Part shown: positions 1 through 6,075 of the stretch, one piece after another
How positions within the stretch are numbered: the stretch's first letter is position 1
Layout of the letters: each line of letters begins with the position of its first letter
DNA from: an uncultured Oscillospiraceae bacterium
Lineage (GTDB): Bacteria; Bacillota; Clostridia; Oscillospirales; Acutalibacteraceae
Length of the DNA: 6,875 nt
Assembly: GCA_900548085.1 (NCBI GenBank)
Contig: URJF01000078.1
Location: 1 to 6,875, forward strand
Direction: 5' to 3'
Made by a program: the position numbers and the translations under genes
Notes under the pieces: model-generated
What the model saw: only the letters and a program-made list of their open reading frames with translations
Told to the model about the DNA's origin: nothing
Database searches by the model: none

Positions 1-765
1 GAAACCGCTGAGCTTATGCCTTTGCCGATTTCGTTGGCACACAAGCTCGCAGTTAAGTTGACTGAGGTAAGAGAGAACGGAACACTTCCTTATCTCTACT
101 CTGACGGCAAAACTCAGGTTACCGTTGAGTACGATGATGGCAAGCCTACTAAGGTTACTACCGTAGTTGTTTCTTCTCAGCACAGTGCCGATGTTTCTCT
201 CGAACAGCTCAGAGCAGATATTATCGAAAAGGTTATTAAGACTACTGTTCCTGCTGAGCTTATGGACGATGATACCGTATTTTATGTTAATCCTACAGGC
301 AGATTTGTTATCGGCGGCCCTATGGGTGACTCCGGTCTTACAGGTCGTAAGATTATAGTAGATACATACGGCGGATACGCTCGTCACGGCGGCGGTGCAT
401 TTTCGGGCAAGGATCCGACTAAGGTTGACCGTTCTGCCGCTTATGCTGCCCGTTGGGTTGCAAAGAATATCGTAGCCGCAGGTCTCGCTAAGAAGTGTGA
501 GGTCGAACTTGCATATGCTATCGGCGTTGCTAAGCCGGTTTCTATCATGGTAGATACATTCGGTACAGGTGCAAAGTCTGATGACGAAATCAGTGAGATT
601 GTACACAAGGTATTTGACCTTCGTCCGTCTGCTATCATCAAGAAACTTGACCTTCGTCGTCCTATTTATGAAAAATTGGCTGCCTATGGCCATATGGGTA
701 GAGAAGATCTCGGCGTAAGTTGGGAAAAACTCGACAAGGTAGACGAAATCAAAAAGTATATGTAA
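1..765 (+). CDS. metK: S-adenosylmethionine synthetase, 5'-truncated by window edge
   Basis: This is the C-terminal part (254 residues) of methionine adenosyltransferase, which makes S-adenosylmethionine from methionine and ATP in the cytosol. The reading frame is open from base 1, so the gene starts outside the window; the family is usually about 385-400 residues. Visible hallmarks are MPLPISLAHKL at the left edge, the GGPMGDSGLTGRK stretch (nt 313-351) and the family signature GGGAFSGKDPTK (nt 388-423). The Arg-Lys pair at nt 346-351 and the lysines of SGKDPTK correspond to phosphate-binding active-site residues in the E. coli enzyme. The domain end (AAYGHMGRED) is intact and the stop TAA is at 763-765. 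A strong terminator follows, so the gene ends its transcript here. Nothing is unusual. The identification is secure; the promoter and any leader lie upstream, out of view. Confidence 0.97.
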   Translation, partial: ETAELMPLPISLAHKLAVKLTEVRENGTLPYLYSDGKTQVTVEYDDGKPTKVTTVVVSSQHSADVSLEQLRADIIEKVIKTTVPAELMDDDTVFYVNPTGRFVIGGPMGDSGLTGRKIIVDTYGGYARHGGGAFSGKDPTKVDRSAAYAARWVAKNIVAAGLAKKCEVELAYAIGVAKPVSIMVDTFGTGAKSDDEISEIVHKVFDLRPSAIIKKLDLRRPIYEKLAAYGHMGREDLGVSWEKLDKVDEIKKYM

Positions 766-777
766 CAAATATTTATT

Positions 778-807
778 AAAAGTCCGTGGTATGTCCACGG
801 ACTTTTT
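778..807 (+). terminator. Rho-independent terminator of metK
   Basis: A perfect 12-bp stem (778-789 with 795-806, AAAAGTCCGTGG / CCACGGACTTTT) closes a 5-base loop (TATGT) and runs into a T tract. It lies 13 bases after the metK stop codon and separates metK from the riboswitch-controlled transcript downstream. Confidence 0.93.
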
Positions 808-839
808 GTGTAATATTTTTGACTTTTGTATAATTAGCC

Positions 840-869
840 TTGACTAATCGACACTTAGTATGTTACTAT
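840..869 (+). promoter_or_regulatory. Predicted housekeeping (sigma-A) promoter of the riboswitch-ATPase transcript
   Basis: TTGACT (840-845) lies 18 bases before TACTAT (864-869), which carries an extended -10 TG at 861-862. This predicts transcription start near 876, about 15 bases before the aptamer, as expected for a riboswitch leader. A separate TATAAT at 829-834 has no good -35 at the right distance and is the weaker alternative. Called by motif only. Confidence 0.7.
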
Positions 870-891
870 TCATTCACAATAATCATTACTC

Positions 892-981
892 GCTTGAGGG
901 AGTAGTTGGCACACGGCTATATGTGCGGCAAGTCAACAAACTGACTTCGGTCTGGCTTGTCTTAATTAACGAGACTCATGC
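892..981 (+). promoter_or_regulatory. yybP-ykoY (Mn2+-sensing) riboswitch aptamer
   Basis: The conserved yybP-ykoY elements occur in order: GGGAGTAG (898-905) after the closing helix, GTCAACA (932-938), CGG and CTGG-type junction bases (948-955), and CGAGAC (970-975). Helix P1 is GCTTGAG (892-898) with CTCATGC (975-981), one mismatch. An arm forms from GCACA (909-913) with TGTGC (922-926), and a short UUCG-capped stem sits at 943-952. The family is established as a manganese sensor that switches on Mn exporters and some P-type ATPases. Here it lies between a promoter and a P-type ATPase gene, matching that pattern. Helix assignments were made by eye; the family assignment rests on the two conserved loop sequences being present at the right relative positions. 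Confidence 0.9.
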
Positions 982-1006
982 ACGATTGTTCTCTTCGTGC
1001 AGGTCT
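972..1006 (+). promoter_or_regulatory. Riboswitch expression platform: anti-antiterminator hairpin
   Basis: TGCACGA (979-985) pairs with TCGTGCA (995-1001) around a 9-base loop, and AGAC (972-975) can extend it with GTCT (1003-1006) across a small internal loop. Bases 975-981 are also the 3' strand of aptamer helix P1, so this hairpin and the folded aptamer exclude each other. It also ties up 995-1003, which could otherwise pair with 1017-1028 and break the terminator downstream. A T-rich run (1004-1015, broken by one A) follows, so it may terminate weakly by itself. Confidence 0.7.
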
Positions 1007-1016
1007 TTTATTTTTC

Positions 1017-1048
1017 ACCTATGCACGACAGAGTGTGTAGGTTTTTTT
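1017..1048 (+). terminator. Riboswitch-controlled intrinsic terminator
   Basis: ACCTATGCAC (1017-1026) pairs with GTGTGTAGGT (1033-1042) as a 10-bp stem containing two G-T wobbles, with a 6-base loop and seven consecutive T (1042-1048). It ends 20 bases before the ATPase start codon and is the last barrier before that gene. Its left arm (1022-1028) is complementary to 995-1001, so an antiterminator helix can prevent it from forming. Intrinsic termination is inferred from the stem plus T7. Confidence 0.75.
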
Positions 1049-1068
1049 GTTATATGAAGGAGGATAAG

Positions 1069-3735
1069 ATGAAAGAATTTACAAAAACAAGAGAAGAATT
1101 ACTCTCCGAATTTTCATCCGACAGTACAAAGGGTTTAACCTCCAATGCTGTAGAAAAAAATCGTGAAAAATTCGGCTCAAATTCTCTCACCAAGAAAAAA
1201 TCCGATTCATTGCTAAAACGAATTTGGGATGCATCAACAGAGCCGATGCTGCTGATGCTTATTGCCGCAGGACTCATCGCTCTTGCTGTCAATATTTTCC
1301 GCAAGGTGACAGGAGGAGAGGTCGACTTCCTTGAGTGCATAGGCGTGTTTGTGGCCATCGCACTTTCCGTAGTAATCAGTGTTATCATGGAAGGCAGGAG
1401 CGCAAAGGCTTTTGAGGCACTGTCCAAGATTAACAGCAATATGACCGTAAAGGTCGTGCGAAACGGAAAGACGGTTTCTGTCAGCAGTGAGGATATTGTG
1501 GTCGGCGATGTGCTGCTTGTTTCTTCCGGCGACAAGTTGCCTGCCGACGGCAGACTGCTCAGCGCAGTGGATTTGTCAGTAAACGAGTCCGCTCTTACAG
1601 GTGAAAGCTATCCCGTAAAAAAAGATGCCTATGCTGTTATTGATGATGAAAAATTGCCCCTTGCAGAGCGTGTTAATATGCTCTACAGCGGTACTTTTGT
1701 TACCGAAGGACAGGGCAAAATTCTTATTACCGCAGTAGGTGACAAAACCGAGTTCGGGAAAATTGCCGGTGAGCTTAACGGTCAAAGCAAGATCAATACT
1801 CCTTTGCAGGAAAAACTTGCTCGCCTGGGCAAAACAATTACCGTTATGGGTGTAATTGCTGCCGCCATCGTTTTCATTTCTCAGGTTGTGTCCTTTGCAA
1901 CACATGGCGGACTTAAGATTGATACCGTTATGGACGCATTCATCACGAGTATTGTCCTGATTGTAGCCGCAGTGCCCGAGGGTTTGCCTACTATTGTAGC
2001 TGTTTCTCTTTCAATAAATATCATTAAGTTGTCAAAGCAAAATGCTCTCGTAAAAAAGATGATTGCCTCCGAAACAATCGGCTGTATCAGCGTAATTTGC
2101 TCTGACAAAACAGGTACTCTCACCGAAAACAAAATGACCGTTCGCTATTTTTACGATAACGAGGTGCACGAAAATCCTGCCGAACTTACAAATGATTGGC
2201 TCGTTCACAATATCTGCCTTAACACAAGTGCGGATTTGGGCGACAACGGCGAATTTATCGGCAATCCTACAGAGTGTGCTATGCTAAACTTCTTTGAGGC
2301 ATCTCTCTCTAATGACAGCGAAATGCACCGTTATAAGACAGAGCGTGATGACCACGAAACTCTGTTCCTTTTCCCGTTTTCCTCTGAGCTTAAGCATATG
2401 ACTACTATCTCAAAGGTGGACGGCAAAATTGTGTCTTATGTAAAAGGCAGTCCTGAGTGCCTGCTCCCTATGTGTGACCTCAGCGACGACAGACTCAGCC
2501 AAATCAATACTGCAATTGTGGCTGCTGAGCAAAATGCAATGCGTGTTATCGCCTTTGCGCATAAGGAATTGGACGGATTGGCTGACTATTCCGAGGAGGC
2601 ACAGCACAAGCAGATGGAGAGCAGTATGGTCTTTGACGGATTTGTTGCTATTTCCGACCCACTCCGTGCCGAAGTCTCCGACGCTGTCAAATCTTGCCAA
2701 AGTGCAGGCGTAGGCGTAAAAATTCTTACCGGTGATAATATCATTACCGCTGTTGCCATTGCAGAGGAACTCGGACTTATGACTGCCGGCAAAATCGCTC
2801 TTGAGGCTAAGGATATAGAAGAAATGACCGACGCACAGCTCAGCGAAAAGCTCCCCGATATTTGCGTTATTGCCCGCAGTACCCCTACTGTAAAAATGCG
2901 TGTAGTCAAGCTACTTAAGGACTTGGGCAATGTTGTTGCCGTAACAGGTGACGGCATAAACGATGCTCCGGCTCTTAAGAATGCCGATGTCGGTATCGCA
3001 ATGGGAATCTCCGGTACTGAGGTATCAAAAGAGGCAAGCGATATTGTTCTTCTTGACGACTCCTTTGCTACTATAGTAAAAGCAGTAGAGTGGGGCAGAA
3101 ATATTTACGAAAACTTTAAGCGTTTCATCAGCTTTCAGCTCACCGTTAATATTGCCTCCGTTATCTGTGTGTTCGTGTCCGTGCTTATGGGACTGAAAGC
3201 ACCGTTCACAGCTCTTCAGCTCCTTTGGATAAATATTATTATGGACGGTCCTCCGGCTCTTACTCTCGGACTTGAGCCTAACTACAGCGACCTTATGAGC
3301 CGAAAGCCTACTGACAGAGCCGAAAATATTATTTCAAAAAATATGTTCATTCGCATTTTTACCACAGGTATCTATGTGTCGATAGTTTTCCTTTGTCAGT
3401 ATCATTTCAATTTCTTGGGCGCCGCACCGGACGAGATGGGTACTGTTCTGTTTACTCTCTTTGTTCTCTTTCAGCTCTTTAACGCATTTAATTGCCGTGA
3501 GCTCCACACAGAGAGTATCTTTAAGCATTTGTTTAAGAACAAGCTCATGCTCGGCGTGGTAGGTCTTACCTTTGCTTTGCAGATTGTCATTATTCAGTTT
3601 GCAGGTGCATTCTTCGGCACAGTTCCGCTGGGACTCAATATGTGGCTTAAGCTGTTCGCTGTGTCCTTCAGCGTAATAGTCCTTTCCGAGATTGTTAAGC
3701 TGTTAATAAGATTATTCACCAAAAAGTCAAATTAA
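1069..3735 (+). CDS. P-type (type II) cation-transporting ATPase, likely Mn2+/Ca2+ exporter
   Basis: This encodes an 888-residue membrane pump that uses ATP through a phospho-aspartate intermediate to expel divalent cations. ATG 1069 is chosen because AAGGAGG (1057-1063) lies 5 bases before it; the frame is open further upstream but only through the riboswitch terminator. Domains in order: cation-ATPase N-terminal region (about 1-55), M1 and M2 (59-77, 88-107), actuator loop with TGES (177-180), M3 and M4 with PEGLP (303-307), phosphorylation motif DKTGT (Asp346), nucleotide-binding KGSPE (459-463), SDPLR (529-533), TGDN (554-557), hinge TGDGINDAP (626-634), then M5-M10. Predicted cation ligands are Glu304 (M4), Asn694 (M5, QLTVN), Asn722 and Asp726 (M6, NIIMDGPPAL). 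M5 resembles plasma-membrane Ca2+ pumps while M6 resembles the secretory-pathway Ca2+/Mn2+ pump Pmr1. There is no C-terminal calmodulin-type extension. All catalytic motifs are intact. The Mn2+ role is inferred from the riboswitch; Ca2+ transport is the main alternative. Confidence 0.93.
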   Translation: MKEFTKTREELLSEFSSDSTKGLTSNAVEKNREKFGSNSLTKKKSDSLLKRIWDASTEPMLLMLIAAGLIALAVNIFRKVTGGEVDFLECIGVFVAIALSVVISVIMEGRSAKAFEALSKINSNMTVKVVRNGKTVSVSSEDIVVGDVLLVSSGDKLPADGRLLSAVDLSVNESALTGESYPVKKDAYAVIDDEKLPLAERVNMLYSGTFVTEGQGKILITAVGDKTEFGKIAGELNGQSKINTPLQEKLARLGKTITVMGVIAAAIVFISQVVSFATHGGLKIDTVMDAFITSIVLIVAAVPEGLPTIVAVSLSINIIKLSKQNALVKKMIASETIGCISVICSDKTGTLTENKMTVRYFYDNEVHENPAELTNDWLVHNICLNTSADLGDNGEFIGNPTECAMLNFFEASLSNDSEMHRYKTERDDHETLFLFPFSSELKHMTTISKVDGKIVSYVKGSPECLLPMCDLSDDRLSQINTAIVAAEQNAMRVIAFAHKELDGLADYSEEAQHKQMESSMVFDGFVAISDPLRAEVSDAVKSCQSAGVGVKILTGDNIITAVAIAEELGLMTAGKIALEAKDIEEMTDAQLSEKLPDICVIARSTPTVKMRVVKLLKDLGNVVAVTGDGINDAPALKNADVGIAMGISGTEVSKEASDIVLLDDSFATIVKAVEWGRNIYENFKRFISFQLTVNIASVICVFVSVLMGLKAPFTALQLLWINIIMDGPPALTLGLEPNYSDLMSRKPTDRAENIISKNMFIRIFTTGIYVSIVFLCQYHFNFLGAAPDEMGTVLFTLFVLFQLFNAFNCRELHTESIFKHLFKNKLMLGVVGLTFALQIVIIQFAGAFFGTVPLGLNMWLKLFAVSFSVIVLSEIVKLLIRLFTKKSN

Positions 3736-3768
3736 ATATAATAGTGTGATTTTCCTACTCACACCCGC

Positions 3769-3795
3769 AGAGGCGACTTTTTGTCGCCTCTTTTT
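3769..3795 (+). terminator. Rho-independent terminator of the ATPase gene
   Basis: AGAGGCGAC (3769-3777) pairs perfectly with GTCGCCTCT (3783-3791) around a T5 loop, followed by a T tract to 3795. A smaller 6-bp hairpin (GTGTGA 3744-3749 with TCACAC 3759-3764) precedes it without a T tract. The position 34 bases after the stop fits the end of a single-gene transcript. Confidence 0.92.
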
Positions 3796-3860
3796 GCTTA
3801 TTACCAAAAAATTTTAAAAAGTCAGCCGACGGCAGATAGATTTTTCGGACTCCGCTGGTA

Positions 3861-3866
3861 TATAAT
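3861..3866 (+). promoter_or_regulatory. Possible promoter -10 for the secreted-protein gene
   Basis: A perfect TATAAT lies 33 bases before the start codon, in a gap that follows a terminator, so a promoter is expected here. The bases 17-18 upstream (around 3837-3843, TAGATT) match the -35 consensus poorly, so the gene may rely on an activator or another sigma factor. Motif call only. Confidence 0.45.
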
Positions 3867-3899
3867 GTTTAAGCAATAAGTTAAAAGGAGATTTTTATT

Positions 3900-4682
3900 A
3901 TGAAATTGAGTAAAAAAATACTGTCGATATTTTTGTCGATAGTCACAGTGGTGACGATGCTTGCAGTAGGCACAACCTCTGCTTTCGCTGCCGGTTGGGC
4001 AAGTCGTGCTACTCCGATAAATCTCGGTACAGTATATAGTGAATCCGCCGAGGGCACAGATGCTTATTCCGGTTACAATTATTATGACGCTTTTGTTTTC
4101 TCTGTACCTGCAAAGGGTAAAATAAAAATTCGAGTTGAGGCGGAAGACGCACGTTATATGGCTAACTCATATTCTATCTATAAGTCATCTAATCTTGATG
4201 ATGCGATTGGTGGCGGTTCATTAGATTGTGATAAGTCGGGATATAGTTCAGGCGGTGGCTATTATTATGAAGAATATTATGTTAATATTTCCACAGCCGG
4301 CACATATTATTTAGCAGTGGAGTATGATTATGATCCTGATTATTACGATGGCTCATATGACATTAGAGTGACCTACACTCCGTCATTCAGCAATACTTCT
4401 CTCAGTAAGGTGAGTGCTAAGAAAAAGGCGTTCAACGCTAAGTGGAAAAAGTGCTCAAATGTTTCGGGCTATCAGCTCCAGTACAGCACAAAGAAAAATA
4501 TGAAGTCCGCAAAGACCTATACCTTTAAGGGCAACAAAACTACCTCTAAAACTGTCAGCAAGCTGAAGAAGAAAAAGACCTACTATGTCCGTGTCCGTAC
4601 CTATAAGACCGTAAAAATTAACGGTAAAAACAAAACATATTACGGCAAATGGTCGAGCAAAAAAGCAGTGAAAACCAAATAA
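3900..4682 (+). CDS. Secreted protein: PPC-like beta domain plus fibronectin-III-like domain
   Basis: This 260-residue protein of unknown function is predicted to be exported. AAGGAG (3885-3890) lies 9 bases before ATG 3900. Residues 1-30 form a clear Sec signal peptide: KKILS basic start, a hydrophobic core, and an A-F-A type signal peptidase I site before Ala31. Residues about 38-159 look like a bacterial pre-peptidase C-terminal (PPC)-type beta sandwich (YDAFVFSVPAKGKI, then STAGTYYLAVEY and a final DIRV strand); this part is rich in Tyr, Asp and Glu. Residues about 166-260 resemble a fibronectin type III domain (FNAKWKKCSNVSGYQLQYS, then YYVRVRTYKT and GKWS) and are strongly Lys-rich. There is no catalytic domain, LPXTG, membrane anchor or dockerin. 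The gene is transcribed alone, with terminators on both sides. A role in binding cell-surface polymer or extracellular substrate is a guess; family names come from strand pattern and are moderately sure. Confidence 0.85.
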   Translation: MKLSKKILSIFLSIVTVVTMLAVGTTSAFAAGWASRATPINLGTVYSESAEGTDAYSGYNYYDAFVFSVPAKGKIKIRVEAEDARYMANSYSIYKSSNLDDAIGGGSLDCDKSGYSSGGGYYYEEYYVNISTAGTYYLAVEYDYDPDYYDGSYDIRVTYTPSFSNTSLSKVSAKKKAFNAKWKKCSNVSGYQLQYSTKKNMKSAKTYTFKGNKTTSKTVSKLKKKKTYYVRVRTYKTVKINGKNKTYYGKWSSKKAVKTK

Positions 4683-4715
4683 TTCATAAACGAATTGTTT
4701 GTAATTTTATCCCAA

Positions 4716-4741
4716 AGAGGCGACCGACGGTCGCCTTTTTT
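4716..4741 (+). terminator. Rho-independent terminator of the secreted-protein gene
   Basis: AGGCGACC (4718-4725) pairs with GGTCGCCT (4729-4736) around a 3-base loop, followed by T6 (4736-4741). It lies about 35 bases after the stop codon. Its core AGAGGCGAC is identical to the left arm of the terminator at 3769-3777. Confidence 0.92.
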
Positions 4742-4786
4742 GTACGGTCAATAACTACCCATATGCCAACATCGATTTTTCAATCA

Positions 4787-4822
4787 CAAAAAAGCGACAG
4801 ACGATGAACGCCTGTCGCTTTT
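4787..4822 (-). terminator. Rho-independent terminator of proC
   Basis: Read on the minus strand, AAAAGCGACAG (4822-4812) pairs with CTGTCGCTTTT (4800-4790) around an 11-base loop and continues into a T tract (to 4787). It lies 14 bases beyond the proC stop codon. The stem is also flanked by a short T run on the plus strand, so it may act in both directions between the convergent genes. Confidence 0.88.
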
Positions 4823-4836
4823 CGATTTATTACAAA

Positions 4837-5634
4837 TTATAGCTTGCTGTCCTTTTCTACAGCTTTGTTTATTGCATTGTGTACTGCCGACTCAAAGCCA
4901 TCTGCCTGCAGAGACATAACGCCCTCTATGGTTGTGCCGCCGGGTGAGCACACCTTGTCGGTCAGGTCCCAAGGACTTTCGGTGCTTTCCAGTATCATTT
5001 TTGCACTGCCCAGCACGGTTTGCGCCGCTACCGACAGAGCCACATCTTTTTTCATCCCGTTTTGTACTCCGGCTCTCGCCATAGCGTCTATGAACATATA
5101 TGCAAATGCCGGACCGCAACCTCCGATTACTCCGAACAGCGGAAAATAACTTTCCTCAAAATACATAACCTTGCCTACTGCACCGAAGATTTTTTCTACT
5201 GTTGCCTTGTCCTCGTCTGTAGCCTGTTTGTTGGCTGTGTATGCGATAGCCGCCTCAGCCACAACAGCATTTATGTTTGGCATAACTCTGATGATTCTGT
5301 TGTCGTGGGTCAGTGAGTTACGGATAAACTCAATCTTTTTTCCTGCGGCAATGGAAATTAGCAGTATGCTCTTTTTTTCTGTTATGTTGTTGATTTTTTC
5401 CAGTACAGAGCCGAGCACATTCGGCTTTACTGCCAAAACTACCGTGTCACAGCTCTCTGCTATGTCACATTCGCCGGAGCAGATATTCACTCCGTATTTT
5501 TCTTTCAGCCTTTCACACGCCGGTGCAAATACATCGTAAACAAATATATCTTCTTTCTTCACTGCGTTGGCATTGATTATTCCGCCGATTATGGCAGTAG
5601 CCATATTTCCTCCGCCTATAAATCCGAGCTTCAT
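4837..5634 (-). CDS. proC: Pyrroline-5-carboxylate reductase
   Basis: This 265-residue cytosolic enzyme carries out the last step of proline synthesis, reducing pyrroline-5-carboxylate to proline with NAD(P)H. The start is fixed by AAAGGAGG (5649-5642), seven bases before ATG 5634. The N-terminal Rossmann fold shows GFIGGGNMA (4-12) for dinucleotide binding and VKP (69-71). RVMPN (116-120) closes the cofactor site. The C-terminal helical dimerisation domain carries GCGPA (172-176), QTVLGSAKM (205-213) and the substrate-site SPGGTT (230-235). Length is normal for the family (about 260-280). The usual SGSGPA reads GGCGPA here, a tolerable variation. The gene has its own promoter but lies 61 bases after spoIIID with no terminator between, so some transcripts may cover both. 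Confidence 0.96.
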   Translation of the reverse strand: MKLGFIGGGNMATAIIGGIINANAVKKEDIFVYDVFAPACERLKEKYGVNICSGECDIAESCDTVVLAVKPNVLGSVLEKINNITEKKSILLISIAAGKKIEFIRNSLTHDNRIIRVMPNINAVVAEAAIAYTANKQATDEDKATVEKIFGAVGKVMYFEESYFPLFGVIGGCGPAFAYMFIDAMARAGVQNGMKKDVALSVAAQTVLGSAKMILESTESPWDLTDKVCSPGGTTIEGVMSLQADGFESAVHNAINKAVEKDSKL

Positions 5635-5664
5635 CTCGTAACCTCCTTTATTTGTTACATTCCT

Positions 5665-5693
5665 ATATTACCATTAGTGCGAAAAAATATCAA
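5665..5693 (-). promoter_or_regulatory. Predicted sigma-A promoter of proC
   Basis: On the minus strand TTGATA (5693-5688) is followed after exactly 17 bases by TAATAT (5670-5665), with an extended -10 TG two bases before the -10 box. Predicted start is near 5658, giving a leader of about 23 bases that contains the ribosome binding site. The -35 box begins 2 bases after the spoIIID stop codon. Confidence 0.75.
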
Positions 5694-5695
5694 TA

Positions 5696-5959
5696 TTATT
5701 TGCACGTTGTTTTTAGGTGCAGATATTTTTCTTTTGTGGCTTCGCCGCCTCGTATGTGGCGCACAGCCTTGTTTTGTTGCAGCACCTCGTTCACTTCTTT
5801 TGCGAGAGAGGGCGATATTTTTCGCAGTCTCTTTGTTACATCCATATGTACCGTGGATTTGCTTATGCCGTACACTGCCGATGTCTGCCGTACTGTAGAT
5901 TTAGTGTCGGCTATGTATTTGCCAAGCTCTATACACCTTTTTTCTGCCTCTGAGTTCAT
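5696..5959 (-). CDS. spoIIID: Sporulation transcriptional regulator SpoIIID
   Basis: This 87-residue DNA-binding protein acts in the mother cell during sporulation, where in Bacillus subtilis it activates or represses many sigma-E-dependent genes and helps the change to sigma-K. The helix-turn-helix spans about residues 22-45, with recognition helix ISKSTVHMDVTKRL (32-45), and the hallmark basic segment VRHIRGGEATKEKY lies at 66-79. Both match B. subtilis SpoIIID (93 residues) closely. ATG 5959 is chosen because GGGCGGTGAT, a near match to the extended anti-16S complement, sits 4 bases upstream and because homology starts there; a longer frame back to 6016 would cover the predicted promoter. 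The upstream region contains a sigma-E-like promoter, and a terminator insulates it from the gene before. The presence of this gene supports a spore-forming host. Confidence 0.95.
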   Translation of the reverse strand: MNSEAEKRCIELGKYIADTKSTVRQTSAVYGISKSTVHMDVTKRLRKISPSLAKEVNEVLQQNKAVRHIRGGEATKEKYLHLKTTCK

Positions 5960-5994
5960 AAAAATCACCGCCCGAAAATTTATTTCTCTTGTAA

Positions 5995-6024
5995 TTTTTA
6001 TGAACATTTTTGCCACGATATTAC
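5995..6024 (-). promoter_or_regulatory. Candidate sigma-E-type promoter of spoIIID
   Basis: On the minus strand GTAATATC (6024-6017) is followed after 14 bases by CATAAAAA (6002-5995). This resembles the B. subtilis sigma-E pattern (ATATT-like -35, about 14 bases, CATACAnT -10), with two mismatches in the -10. It lies between the upstream terminator and the spoIIID start, and spoIIID is sigma-E-dependent in B. subtilis. Called by eye. Confidence 0.5.
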
Positions 6025-6034
6025 TGGCAGAAAT

Positions 6035-6072
6035 AAAAATGCAGGAATGTACTTGTCACTTCCTGCATTTTT
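6035..6072 (-). terminator. Rho-independent terminator of the DUF4364-like gene
   Basis: A perfect 13-bp stem (6035-6047 with 6060-6072, AAAAATGCAGGAA / TTCCTGCATTTTT) closes a 12-base loop. On the minus strand it lies 4 bases after the stop codon of the upstream gene and ends in T5 followed by ATTT. It separates that gene from spoIIID. Confidence 0.93.
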
Positions 6073-6075
6073 GCT

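Noticed and set aside
829..834. TATAAT as the main promoter for the ATPase leader
   Set aside because: The nearby TTGACT (819-824) is only 4 bases away and no usable -35 lies 16-18 bases upstream; the extended -10 at 861-869 is better.
997..1068. Upstream in-frame start giving a 912-residue ATPase
   Set aside because: The extra 24 codons run through the riboswitch terminator and the ribosome binding site; AAGGAGG placed 5 bases before ATG 1069 and the family N-terminus favour 888 residues.
1050..1535. Minus-strand open frame of 161 codons inside the ATPase gene, and similar antisense frames at 2410-2957
   Set aside because: They mirror the codon pattern of the ATPase on the other strand, have Ser/Thr-rich shadow composition and no ribosome binding sites.
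3744..3764. 6-bp hairpin after the ATPase stop codon as a terminator
   Set aside because: It has no T tract and the strong terminator 5 bases beyond explains transcript ending.
5960..6016. Longer spoIIID frame beginning at 6016
   Set aside because: It lacks a ribosome binding site, covers the candidate promoter, and the extra residues have no match to SpoIIID.
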